A stretch of 42,478 bases of DNA from Candidatus Saccharimonadota bacterium (GTDB taxonomy: Bacteria; Patescibacteriota; Saccharimonadia; Saccharimonadales; Saccharimonadaceae): positions 1 to 42,478 of the forward strand of contig JAFWIY010000007.1 of assembly GCA_017514675.1 (NCBI GenBank), given 5' to 3'. Position 1 is the stretch's first letter; each line of letters opens with the position of its first letter. A model generated the notes under the pieces. The model had not been told where the DNA came from, made no database searches, and saw nothing but the letters and a program-made list of their open reading frames with translations. Shown in pieces: positions 34,293-42,339 of the stretch. Made by a program: the position numbers and the translations under genes.

Positions 34293-34712
34293 TTATGGTT
34301 TTATGTCAACAAGTTTACCATCTTTCGTGATATACCTTAGGCGCCTAATTTCTGGAACTTGTTTAAGGCTTGCGACTACCTCTCTCAATATCGCCGTGTT
34401 TGGGATACCCTTCATCCGCCGCGAATCTAGCACAACAAAATCTGCTTGCCACCTTGATTCTTTTAAATTCTTAAGGATTGTTTTGGTGTACTTAGCGGTA
34501 GGAGATTTGAACTCCCATTTTATACCATTTACATACGCATCCGCCGAATGTTCCCGTTCGCGATTACTTTTTCTAATGAATTCCACGCTATAACCATAAA
34601 GTGACAGTATTTTGGCGGTAGCCTCCTCATGCGGCCATGGACTAACATCGCCAGTCTTGATAATTTTGCCGATTTTATTTTTCGGCACACGCCTCAACTC
34701 TATAATTTTCAT
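34293..34712 (-). CDS. CdiA C-terminal-type tRNA nuclease domain protein
   Basis: 139 aa, cytoplasmic-looking. PWPHEEATAKILSLYGYSVEFI, then SADAYVNGIKWEFKSPTAKY, matches the PD-(D/E)xK core of the CdiA C-terminal tRNase family: Glu in the first helix, Asp in AD, and E-x-K in WEFKS. In contact-dependent inhibition this domain is the toxic end of a large exoprotein. Here it is a free-standing small protein without delivery domain, signal peptide or visible immunity partner. It may instead be a housekeeping-like nuclease found on mobile DNA. The family call is by motif only. Confidence 0.68.
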   Translation of the reverse strand: MKIIELRRVPKNKIGKIIKTGDVSPWPHEEATAKILSLYGYSVEFIRKSNREREHSADAYVNGIKWEFKSPTAKYTKTILKNLKESRWQADFVVLDSRRMKGIPNTAILREVVASLKQVPEIRRLRYITKDGKLVDIKP

Positions 34713-34889
34713 AGCTTCTACACTACCACGGGCAAAACCAAATTACAACCCCACCTAATATAAAAATCCGTCAAGCCTAATTTTACCTCTGTAAAACAAC
34801 CAACTCGCTTGCGCTTAGCCCAAGCCCTAAGCAACTTGATTTTTGCAAAAGACAACTTATTTCACTTGCCCAAATTAAAATAATAATGC
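34713..34889. other. intergenic region between divergent genes
   Basis: AT-rich; no ORF is supported. It holds the upstream region of the nuclease gene (no clear promoter seen) and, at its right end, the promoter of the penicillin-binding protein gene. Confidence 0.4.
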
Positions 34890-34895
34890 TATAAT
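34890..34895 (+). promoter_or_regulatory. leaderless promoter of the penicillin-binding protein gene
   Basis: TGCTATAAT, 7 bp before ATG 34903. Confidence 0.65.
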
Positions 34896-34902
34896 CGTAT
34901 GT

Positions 34903-37641
34903 ATGAAGAAGAAAAAAAGCGAGGTGATTTTGCCATCTAAAGAAAAAAAGATGAAAAAATCAACCAAAAAAACTGCGAAAAAATCTAATATGAGCCTCTA
35001 TTCTAGCCTTAGTTATAAACATAAGGCCAAGAAAGAAGCCAACGCTCGCCGTCGCGCCGAGGAACTAGCCAAGCTCCCGAAAGAGCCAGTCAAGCGTTTC
35101 TTTGCGCGCCTGCACCCCAAGCGCGTGTTCAAGTGGTGGTTCTCTTGGCGTGGCCAAAAAGCCATTCTCAAATTTTTCGCCGCCTGTATATTATTATTTA
35201 TTATTTTCATCGGCGGTCTGTTCCTCTACTACAAAAAAGACCTTGATGCTATCAAACTAGACGAAATGACCATTTCCGAAACCGTTAATACCTACCTAGA
35301 CCGCAACGGCGTAGTACTCTGGCGCGATACCGGCAACGAAGATTATCGCCTCGTGGTAGACGGAGATGATATTTCAGACTATATGTACAAAGCCACCATC
35401 GCGATTGAGGACCGCAATTTTTACGACCATCATGGCGTAGATTTTGGCGCCCTAATTCGCGCGACTCTTTCTACTATTTCTGGTAAGGGCGTCCAGGGTG
35501 GCTCTACGCTTACTCAACAGCTGATTAAGCAGGTCTATTTCTCTGACGAGGCCGCCACCGAAAACCGCGGTGGTCTTACCCGTAAAATCAAAGAACTTAT
35601 TCTCGCCATTCAGCTCGAGCGTATGTACTCCAAAGACCAAATCCTCACTATGTACCTCAACCAATCTCCTTACGGTGGTCGCCGTAATGGTGTAGAATCT
35701 GCCGCCAAGACTTATTTTGGCAAGTCGGCTAAAGATTTAACCCTTGCCGAATCTGCCCTACTCGCTGCTATCCCAAATAACCCGGGCATCTATAATCCAT
35801 ACAACACTTATGGCAACGAAGCTTTAATTGAGCGCCAACACAAAGTTCTTGACGATATGGTATCAGTTGGTTATATCACCGAAGAAGAAGCTACCGCAGC
35901 AAAAAAAATCGCTATCCTAGACACCATTCAACCCGAGTCCGGCCAATACGCTGGTATATTGGCACCACATTTTGTGCTTGAAGTACGTTCTCAGCTAGAA
36001 GAAAAATACGGTATCCAGACTATGCGTGCTGGTGGTTGGACTATTAAGACCACCCTAGATTACCGCGCTCAGCAGATAGCTGAAGATGCGGTTGCTGCCG
36101 GTTCTGAGCTCTTCTACATCAACAGATCAGATAACGCCGCACTTGTTTCGCTTGATGTCGAAACCTCGCAGGTCATTGCTATGGTCGGCTCGGTCGATTT
36201 CAGCAATCCAACTTACGGTTCATACAACGCGGCAAATGCTTTACTAGAGCCGGGTTCTACGATTAAGCCGGTCTTAGACTACACGCCGTTACTGGCTCAA
36301 CGTCAAGGGATTAATTATGGACCAGGCACTATATTGAAGGACGAGAATATCGATAGAGTATATTGTGCTGGCAGTACTGGCTCGTGTAAATTGCTCAACT
36401 ATACCGGTAGATTCTATGGCAATGTTACTATCCGCCAGGCGCTTTCAAACTCCCTAAATATTCCAGCAGTTAAGGCTCTCTACATTAACGGTATCGATAA
36501 TTCCCTTGAAACCGTTCGCGCACTTGGTGAAAAATCGTATTGCGAGGGTCGCGAGAATTACGGCCTCTCAATTGCGATTGGTTCTGGTTGTAATGTACGG
36601 TTGGCTGAACACGCCAATACTTACGCTTCGCTTGCGCGCGGAGGTTCATTTAAGGATATAACCTATGTCCTAGAAATGAAAAATAGCGCCGGAGAAGTGG
36701 TCGAACAGTGGTCAGATAGTGCTGGTGAGCAGGTCGTTGACCAGCAGGTAGCTTACCTTATTTGGGATATTCTGCACGATCCAGTCGCTCGCGCTTCGCT
36801 AGTTTGGGGTTCGCAGTCATACTCTTACGGCTTCATTGTTCCCGGAGTTGAAACTGCTTCAAAAACCGGTACGACTACAACCACCAATTCAAATGAAGCC
36901 AAAGACTCTTTGATGATCAGTTATTCCTCCGCGATTTCTACCGTGGTTTGGAACGGCAACCATGATGGTTCTGGCCTCCGTAGTTCCGATAACGCTATTG
37001 TGCGCCGCATAGTCAATAATTATATGGAGGGAGTACACAAAGATGTTTATGCCGAAGAAGGCAAATGGGCCCCCGGCGATACTCCTACTCGCCCAGCCGG
37101 TCTCCAGACATTAACCGTCAACGGCAAGACCGATATTTGGCCCAGCTGGTACAATGCTTCCAAAAACTCTGGCGTTGCCAAAGAGACCCTCACATTCAAC
37201 CGCTACAATCATCTCCTCGCCGCCTCATGTACCGACGAATCCTACAAAATTCAAGTGGAAGTGACCAAAGTTACCGACCCAATGACCGGCAACGACATTT
37301 ACAATGTCCCAGAACCATACGATCGCGAAACTACCGACCCATGCACCTACACGCCACCCAGACTATCCATCTCCACCAGAGGAAATACTATTATTGCTAC
37401 CATCAAGAAAGGCACCAATGACCTCGCCGGATACACGTTATACGTAGACGGCAAAGAGTATAATAATATCTCGGTAGGAGAAAACGGCGTAGTCAGCGGG
37501 TATACACTAAACGGCAAAGAAAAGCAAATCAAGCTCATGATTACCGACTCCGCCGGCTACATAGTGACCAGCGAAGTAAATCTTTCGCCTACTACCATAG
37601 ACGACAAAACCAAAGATACTACAAAAGAAAAGAAGGATTAA
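34903..37641 (+). CDS. class A penicillin-binding protein (PBP1A type)
   Basis: 912 aa bifunctional peptidoglycan synthase. A long Lys/Arg-rich cytoplasmic tail (1-85) and one membrane helix (about 88-110) are followed by a GT51 glycosyltransferase domain with the catalytic Glu in IAIEDRNFYDHHGVD (about 168) and GGSTLTQQLIKQVYF. The transpeptidase domain has all three motifs: S-x-x-K in EPGSTIKP (about 451), S-x-N in SNSLNIP (about 514) and KTG in ASKTGTTT (about 653). A C-terminal 200-aa part includes a beta-rich segment (about 825-895). The stop overlaps the convergent PIN gene by 4 bp. Confidence 0.95.
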   Translation: MKKKKSEVILPSKEKKMKKSTKKTAKKSNMSLYSSLSYKHKAKKEANARRRAEELAKLPKEPVKRFFARLHPKRVFKWWFSWRGQKAILKFFAACILLFIIFIGGLFLYYKKDLDAIKLDEMTISETVNTYLDRNGVVLWRDTGNEDYRLVVDGDDISDYMYKATIAIEDRNFYDHHGVDFGALIRATLSTISGKGVQGGSTLTQQLIKQVYFSDEAATENRGGLTRKIKELILAIQLERMYSKDQILTMYLNQSPYGGRRNGVESAAKTYFGKSAKDLTLAESALLAAIPNNPGIYNPYNTYGNEALIERQHKVLDDMVSVGYITEEEATAAKKIAILDTIQPESGQYAGILAPHFVLEVRSQLEEKYGIQTMRAGGWTIKTTLDYRAQQIAEDAVAAGSELFYINRSDNAALVSLDVETSQVIAMVGSVDFSNPTYGSYNAANALLEPGSTIKPVLDYTPLLAQRQGINYGPGTILKDENIDRVYCAGSTGSCKLLNYTGRFYGNVTIRQALSNSLNIPAVKALYINGIDNSLETVRALGEKSYCEGRENYGLSIAIGSGCNVRLAEHANTYASLARGGSFKDITYVLEMKNSAGEVVEQWSDSAGEQVVDQQVAYLIWDILHDPVARASLVWGSQSYSYGFIVPGVETASKTGTTTTTNSNEAKDSLMISYSSAISTVVWNGNHDGSGLRSSDNAIVRRIVNNYMEGVHKDVYAEEGKWAPGDTPTRPAGLQTLTVNGKTDIWPSWYNASKNSGVAKETLTFNRYNHLLAASCTDESYKIQVEVTKVTDPMTGNDIYNVPEPYDRETTDPCTYTPPRLSISTRGNTIIATIKKGTNDLAGYTLYVDGKEYNNISVGENGVVSGYTLNGKEKQIKLMITDSAGYIVTSEVNLSPTTIDDKTKDTTKEKKD

Positions 37642-38345
37642 TTGCTTCGGCGGCGCGCTACTTTGCCATTTGAGAGTTTGGCAAAAATAATTCTGCCCGC
37701 CGAAGTTTCGTGAAATCTCACAAACTCTACAGTTACATCTTTGCCAATTTTGTTGGCGGCATTATCTACCACCACCATTGCGCCATTCGCGAGATGTCCC
37801 ACGCCTTGCCCACGCCCCGAGCCTTTTTCGGTAATTTTTAGTTGCATTTTGGCACCTGGCAAAAACTCAGTTCGGACTGCTAGCGCCAAATCATTTAGGT
37901 TTAAAGTCTCAATTTTCTCCGCCTCGGCTACTTTGATTAAATTAAAATCTAGTGTCAATACCGCGCCCTTGTTCTCTTTGGCGTATTTTAGTAGTTGCTC
38001 ATCTACTTTTACATATTCGTTGCCATCATCTACGATTTCAGTGTTTACGTTTACTACTCGCTCTAGTTCCGATACCGCTTCTAGCCCCGCCCTAGCTCGC
38101 GTGCGTTTCTCGGAATCCTTGCCATCCGCCAGCAGCTGTAATTCCCTTAGCACGCTTTTTAATACGATCAAATCCCCATCTATAAATCCAGTTCGTGCCA
38201 CATTCAAAATCCGCCCATCAATTAGTACTGAAGTATCTACGTAAATCTTCCGCGCACCACTTCTAGAGGGCTTGTATTTTTTTACTGCAATATATGTTGT
38301 TTCCGCTAGAATTGCTAGCGTAATAATTAAAATCAATAAATCCAT
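37638..38345 (-). CDS. PIN-TRAM domain membrane-anchored ribonuclease (YacL-like)
   Basis: 235 aa. One N-terminal membrane helix (about 2-22), a PIN nuclease domain from KIYVDTSVLIDGRIL (first catalytic Asp) through LRELQLLAD and VLTLDFNLIKVA (later Asp), and a C-terminal TRAM RNA-binding domain (VVVDNAANKIGKDVTVEFVRFHETSAGRIIFAKL). In YacL-like proteins of Gram-positive bacteria the two domains go together. Probably an RNase at the membrane; target unknown. Its promoter lies inside the end of the phosphoketolase gene. Confidence 0.88.
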   Translation of the reverse strand: MDLLILIITLAILAETTYIAVKKYKPSRSGARKIYVDTSVLIDGRILNVARTGFIDGDLIVLKSVLRELQLLADGKDSEKRTRARAGLEAVSELERVVNVNTEIVDDGNEYVKVDEQLLKYAKENKGAVLTLDFNLIKVAEAEKIETLNLNDLALAVRTEFLPGAKMQLKITEKGSGRGQGVGHLANGAMVVVDNAANKIGKDVTVEFVRFHETSAGRIIFAKLSNGKVARRRSN

Positions 38346-38348
38346 GCT

Positions 38349-39515
38349 TTATATTATATCATTTCCGTACTCTACGGCGTGCAAATGATTTTGAGCTAAG
38401 AACGCTTGATATTTTGAAATTAGCTCATTTTTGCCTAGTACTCTGGCAATATCCAGCGCCAAATCATAGCGCGAAGCCCCATTTCGGCGTAGCATTTCAA
38501 ATGGGGTGGTAGTAGAGCCTTCCTCGTTAAACCCATGTACGCGTAGGCGCCACTTGCCAGTATAATTTTCCAGAATATTCTCTAAAGTTTCTGGATAGCC
38601 GTGGAAGTTTGCTAGTATCGGCTTGTCTTTTGTAAAGAGTTCATCAAACTTTTTTTGCGATAGTTTGTGGTTGTGCGTGCCAATTGCGCGATAAGTTAGC
38701 GCATTTATGCCCACAAAGCGGATTTTAATTTCAGGAATATCGGCTTTCAAAATCTTAATCGCCTCAATTGTTTCGTGTGTAACGATATCACCTGCCGCAG
38801 TCAATACAAAATCGGGTTCTTCATCCGAAATAAAGCCATAAACTGAGGCGCCGCCGTTTTCATATTGAAACCTCGCATGATGCGTATCAATATATCTCGG
38901 CAAATCGTTTTTATTAAAGGTGGTCAGGTTTACCACATCGCGCGAATCTAGCATATAATTAAACGCTACTTCCGCCGCTACGTCATCTACTGGAAAAATA
39001 CAGTTCGCCAGCCCCGAAGGTACGGATAGTAGTGTAGAAATCAGCGCTGGTGACTGATGCGTAAAACCATTATGGTCCTGCCGCCAACAAGTAGAGGTAG
39101 AAAGTAGGTTTACTGCCGGCATCGGCTCACGCCACTCTACCTGCTTGGACTGCTTGATAAACTTCATCTGCTGCAAAATCTGCGCCGTAATAATCGGGAA
39201 AAACGCTTCGTAGCTCCCCATCATTGCCTGCTCGCCGTTGTTTAGATGCCCGGTCATTACTGAAAACAGTACATTTTCTGATAGCATCTCTACGATGCGG
39301 CCATTTTTGCCCTCTGGTAAGTCCCAGGGTTCAGTCTCTAGCCCCCACGCTCGCTTTTCCACTTCAAACACCTGATCAAATTTGTTCGAAGTGGTCTCAT
39401 CCGGCGAAAAGAAATAAAAATGCGGATCGTGCAGCATCTCGTTTTTGAGCAATTCCCCGATTCTCTTTGCCGGTGAATATAGCTCCGCCCCAGGATTATC
39501 TACTCTATCAATCAT
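38349..39515 (-). CDS. phosphoketolase, C-terminal part (split gene)
   Basis: 388 aa from ATG 39515, which has GGAGG just upstream and overlaps the end of the N-terminal gene by 8 nt (ATGATTGA). It carries the second and third parts of a xylulose-5-phosphate/fructose-6-phosphate phosphoketolase: DETTSNKFDQVFEV, GHLNNGEQAMMGSYEAFFPII, STSTCWRQDHNGFTHQSPALIS, KIRFVGINAL and GKWRLRVHGFNEEGSTTTPFEML. Without the first ORF it lacks the thiamine diphosphate pyrophosphate-binding domain, so both products must assemble. A longer in-frame reading to 39548 has no ribosome site. Confidence 0.9.
   Translation of the reverse strand: MIDRVDNPGAELYSPAKRIGELLKNEMLHDPHFYFFSPDETTSNKFDQVFEVEKRAWGLETEPWDLPEGKNGRIVEMLSENVLFSVMTGHLNNGEQAMMGSYEAFFPIITAQILQQMKFIKQSKQVEWREPMPAVNLLSTSTCWRQDHNGFTHQSPALISTLLSVPSGLANCIFPVDDVAAEVAFNYMLDSRDVVNLTTFNKNDLPRYIDTHHARFQYENGGASVYGFISDEEPDFVLTAAGDIVTHETIEAIKILKADIPEIKIRFVGINALTYRAIGTHNHKLSQKKFDELFTKDKPILANFHGYPETLENILENYTGKWRLRVHGFNEEGSTTTPFEMLRRNGASRYDLALDIARVLGKNELISKYQAFLAQNHLHAVEYGNDII
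38353..38358 (-). promoter_or_regulatory. leaderless promoter of the PIN-TRAM gene
   Basis: TATAAT 7 bp before ATG 38345, inside the last codons of the phosphoketolase gene. Confidence 0.55.
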
Positions 39516-40440
39516 CAAAACCTCCTTCCTCTGAAAATAGCTCTCCAAAATTGTACGACTTTAGCCAGTTTTCCAGCTCTTTTAATTCCTCGCTGCTTTC
39601 GTGTGGCTCCTTTAGCGGTATTTGGTGAGCATCGTGGTGTCGGTTCGGCCCAGTCGCGCCCTTTTCGGTTTTTAGTATGTAAAACGGCGCTTCCACCTGC
39701 TTTTCCAAAGCCATCTGGAACACCTCCGGGTCATCCCCATCAATCCAAACTGGCGTAAACCCAAATCCGCGAATTAGTTCGTTTAGCTCTCGCTCGGATT
39801 TTCGCGCATAGATGCTAGGTGCCGAAATCTTATAGCCATTGAGATGTAAAATCGGCAAAATCTTGCCGTTTTTGTCTCCGGCCAATAGGTCGTTTAGGTG
39901 TAGCGATGCAATTGCCGTGGCGGTTTCTAATTCGCCATCACCAATCAACACTGCGATAGTCTTTTCTGGATGCCCCAGCGCCACGCCATAGGCATTCGCT
40001 AGCGCGTAGCCTAACTCACCACCTTCGGTGATGATGCCCGGTGTATACGGGCTAGCGTGGCTCGGAAATCCATCCGGCCACGAAAAATTCTTACAAATAT
40101 AAGCAATGCCGCTTTTATCCCTTGTCGCGCGCGGGTCTATTTTTGAAAGTTCGCCATCTAGGAATAAATTTGCCTGCAGCGCCGGAAACCCATGCCCGGG
40201 CCCCAGCACAAAACTAAAATTCGGATCATCTTTGTAGTAGCTTTTGAGATTGGCATAAGCCACATTGATGCCGTGGCAAGTTCCCCAGTGGCCGAGCAAC
40301 CGCGGCTTGATATCACCCGGTTCCAAAGCTCTTTCCAGCAAAAAATTATCTTTAAGGTATAGTTGCGCCACCGATAAATAATCACATATCCGTATGCGCT
40401 TCGCAATTTTTTCCAAGTTAGCAATTCCCAACCCGCTCAT
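39508..40440 (-). CDS. phosphoketolase, N-terminal part (split gene)
   Basis: 310 aa. Holds the thiamine diphosphate-binding motif AVLIGDGELETATAIASLHLND (about 161-182) and the paired LPILHLNGYKISAPS, plus LLGHWGTCHGINVAYANL and PGHGFPALQANLFLDG. The enzyme cleaves xylulose-5-phosphate to acetyl-phosphate and glyceraldehyde-3-phosphate. The two ORFs together (about 700 aa) are shorter than the usual single chain of about 790 aa. The break falls after KTEKGATGPNRHHDAHQIPL, at the boundary between the first and second domains, which suggests a working split. Confidence 0.9.
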   Translation of the reverse strand: MSGLGIANLEKIAKRIRICDYLSVAQLYLKDNFLLERALEPGDIKPRLLGHWGTCHGINVAYANLKSYYKDDPNFSFVLGPGHGFPALQANLFLDGELSKIDPRATRDKSGIAYICKNFSWPDGFPSHASPYTPGIITEGGELGYALANAYGVALGHPEKTIAVLIGDGELETATAIASLHLNDLLAGDKNGKILPILHLNGYKISAPSIYARKSERELNELIRGFGFTPVWIDGDDPEVFQMALEKQVEAPFYILKTEKGATGPNRHHDAHQIPLKEPHESSEELKELENWLKSYNFGELFSEEGGFDD

Positions 40441-40446
40441 GGCTAT

Positions 40447-40452
40447 ATTATA
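40447..40452 (-). promoter_or_regulatory. leaderless promoter of the phosphoketolase genes
   Basis: TGATATAAT, 6 bp before ATG 40440; divergent from the surface gene promoter at 40487. Confidence 0.65.
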
Positions 40453-40486
40453 TCACACTTTTTTGTTAAATTTTTCGCAAAAACTC

Positions 40487-40514
40487 TTGACGGTCGGGGG
40501 GGGGGTGCTATTAT
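40487..40514 (+). promoter_or_regulatory. promoter with G10 spacer tract, surface protein gene 40569
   Basis: TTGACG (40487-40492), 16-bp spacer, TGCTATTAT (-10 at 40509-40514). Ten consecutive G (40496-40505) fill most of the spacer. The layout repeats that of the promoter at 19335-19362. Confidence 0.82.
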
Positions 40515-40556
40515 AAGCATAAGAGTGTTGAGTAAATAAAAATTACTAAACTAAAC

Positions 40557-40566
40557 AGGTCATACA
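40557..40566 (+). promoter_or_regulatory. shared surface-gene leader motif, third copy
   Basis: AGGTCATACA, ending 2 nt before ATG 40569. Confidence 0.65.
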
Positions 40567-40568
40567 AC

Positions 40569-41720
40569 ATGAAACATACATTTATCAAGAAACTTTTTTC
40601 TATTACCATGATAGCTACTCTCGCCTGCCTTTCTATTTTTTCCCCCCACCTCCACCCAGCCAATGCCGAAGATGCCACAACGCATAACCTCACTATCACA
40701 AACACCACAGTCGATAACAAAAACCTAGAAGCTGCATACAAAATAAAGGCGTGGAAACATAGTATTAATGAAGAGGTAATTCCGTTAGGTGGTTTTCAAT
40801 ATTGTGCCGTTAATGAAGAAGCAGGACCATTGTTTTATGTCATCACAAATTTTAGTTATAATAATTATAGTTATAGCGCAAATGAATGGGTAACAAATTT
40901 TCCTTATTATTCTAGCTATATATATGATGCCCCAAAGTATAACGAGATATCTTCTGCTTTAAAAAACACTACATACTCGCTATACTCGCTAAATGAAGAG
41001 GAACTATTATATGAAACAAATATGCAAATAATATATGATAACAAAAGTTATACAGTATATGCAAATTTTGACTACTTTGATGATTCGTTTGATTCCTATG
41101 GTGATGCCGAGGATTTTGCTAACCAAGAGTATGCATTATATATAATAGATAGAGATGAATCATTCAACAATTATGATTTATCATCCTCATTAGGAGAACC
41201 TGACGAAGAAGGTTATTATACATTTGCATTAGGAAAAAATGATAGTAAAACTATACCTATTCCTGAAGGGTATGAATTTGAATTAAAACAGATACTTCCT
41301 GATGATTCAGAACTAGTATCAATAAATGGTAGTGAAGAGCCAATACAACTATCTGGTACTATAGATAGTGATATAACATACACATTTCTGAATAGGAATC
41401 TCGCCAACGACGAAGAGCCCGAACCAGAAATCCCTGCTCCTACCGACCCTACCAATCCTACCAATCCCACTGACCCAACTAACCCAGGTCAGGATACTCC
41501 CACTACCCCAGGCACCAAACCTACTCCAGAAATAGACCCTACTCCAAGCCCCGCTAGCCCAGAACCAAAAACCAAAACCGAGCCTACCATCACTGTCCCA
41601 AACACTGGCGAAACTACCGCCACCACTTCCGCCGCAAAAATCGGCATCGTAGCCTTCACTATTCTAGCCACCACCACCCGCGTCATCTACCTCATCCGCC
41701 GCTACAAAAAGCGCGCCTAG
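40569..41720 (+). CDS. LPXTG-like anchored surface protein, variable middle
   Basis: 383 aa. Signal peptide 1-34 (ends PANA). The middle part (about 55-275) is very rich in Asn, Tyr, Ser and Asp, without a recognised domain except a Cna-B-like end (PIPEGYEFELKQILPDDSEL ... ITYTFLNRN). A Pro/Thr stalk with DPTNPTNPTDPTNPG repeats follows, then sortase signal VPNTGE (about 344-349), membrane helix and basic tail RRYKKRA. DNA for the middle is much more A/T-rich than DNA for the signal peptide and the stalk, as if the centre had been exchanged. Probably cell-wall attached; switchable through the G10 tract. Confidence 0.85.
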   Translation: MKHTFIKKLFSITMIATLACLSIFSPHLHPANAEDATTHNLTITNTTVDNKNLEAAYKIKAWKHSINEEVIPLGGFQYCAVNEEAGPLFYVITNFSYNNYSYSANEWVTNFPYYSSYIYDAPKYNEISSALKNTTYSLYSLNEEELLYETNMQIIYDNKSYTVYANFDYFDDSFDSYGDAEDFANQEYALYIIDRDESFNNYDLSSSLGEPDEEGYYTFALGKNDSKTIPIPEGYEFELKQILPDDSELVSINGSEEPIQLSGTIDSDITYTFLNRNLANDEEPEPEIPAPTDPTNPTNPTDPTNPGQDTPTTPGTKPTPEIDPTPSPASPEPKTKTEPTITVPNTGETTATTSAAKIGIVAFTILATTTRVIYLIRRYKKRA

Positions 41721-41788
41721 CTACCAAAAAACACCTTTTAATTCCCCGCCCATCCCGCTTTTGCTTTACCTATCCCTATTCAACGTGC

Positions 41789-41794
41789 TACAAT
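41789..41794 (+). promoter_or_regulatory. promoter -10 of the MazF-like gene
   Basis: TGCTACAAT extended -10, about 50 bp before the GTG start; no clear -35. Confidence 0.5.
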
Positions 41795-41845
41795 TAACTA
41801 GCGAAGGACGGATGACATAAATATTAAACTAAACGAAAGGTTTTT

Positions 41846-42253
41846 GTGTCAGAAATCAAAACTTACAAGCAATGGATGGGCGTAAAAGCATACATTAATA
41901 ATAGTAACGCTATTCGTTCAATTAAGGATGGCGATGTTTGGTGGGCGGCGGTCGGCGAAAATGTTGGCGTAGAAATAGATGGCAAAAATAGCAGATACTC
42001 TCGCCCGATAGTAATTCTAAAAAAACTGAATAACCTCATATCTATCGCCGTCCCTTTAACAACGAAGGAACACAACGGCACGTGGTATCAGAAATTTACA
42101 TTTCAAGGAAAAACCCAAACAGCCGTACTTTCCCAAACCAGACCTATTAGCACAGCTAGACTATACACTAGAATCGGCAGACTATCACGAGGTGATTTAC
42201 GAAACCTAAGATCGGCCTACATAAGACTATTCCAAGATAAAAATATGCCCTAA
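41846..42253 (+). CDS. PemK/MazF-family toxin (endoribonuclease)
   Basis: 135 aa from a GTG start preceded by AAAGG. The MazF/PemK beta-barrel pattern is visible: KDGDVWWAAVGENVGVEIDGK (loop before the barrel), SRPIVILKKLNN, AVPLTTKEHN and TAVLSQTRPISTARLYTRIGRLSRGDLRNLRSAY, including the conserved Arg and Thr/Ser of the active region. Members usually cut mRNA at short sites and are paired with a small antitoxin gene just upstream. No such ORF is present: the 125 bp between the surface gene and this start contain nothing supportable. A short RNA from the other strand might take the antitoxin role. Confidence 0.85.
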   Translation: MSEIKTYKQWMGVKAYINNSNAIRSIKDGDVWWAAVGENVGVEIDGKNSRYSRPIVILKKLNNLISIAVPLTTKEHNGTWYQKFTFQGKTQTAVLSQTRPISTARLYTRIGRLSRGDLRNLRSAYIRLFQDKNMP

Positions 42254-42287
42254 CCGAAGTTAGGGAGGGCGACTAGATGTCGAATAT
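42243..42287 (-). ncRNA. possible short antisense RNA at the end of the MazF-like gene
   Basis: A strong minus-strand promoter (42294-42322) is followed, only about 22 nt after its predicted start, by a perfect hairpin CCCTAAC-TTCG-GTTAGGG (42248-42265 on the plus coordinates) and T5. This predicts an RNA of about 45 nt whose 3' end covers the toxin stop codon and last codons. No ORF is visible in it. Confidence 0.45.
42248..42265 (-). terminator. UUCG-loop terminator on the minus strand
   Basis: 7-bp perfect stem with a TTCG tetraloop, followed by CATATTTTT on the minus strand only; the plus side has no T-run. Confidence 0.6.
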
Positions 42288-42293
42288 ACTTCC

Positions 42294-42322
42294 ATTATAG
42301 CACAGATTGTGAAATTTGTAAA
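42294..42322 (-). promoter_or_regulatory. minus-strand promoter facing the MazF-like gene
   Basis: TTTACA (42317-42322), 17-bp spacer, TATAAT (42294-42299) with TGC extended -10. Confidence 0.7.
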
Positions 42323-42339
42323 GTTTTTACCCAATAAAT

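Noticed and set aside
41721-41845. Hidden antitoxin ORF upstream of the MazF-like gene
   Set aside because: The 125-bp gap has no start with ribosome site and no frame long enough for a typical antitoxin.
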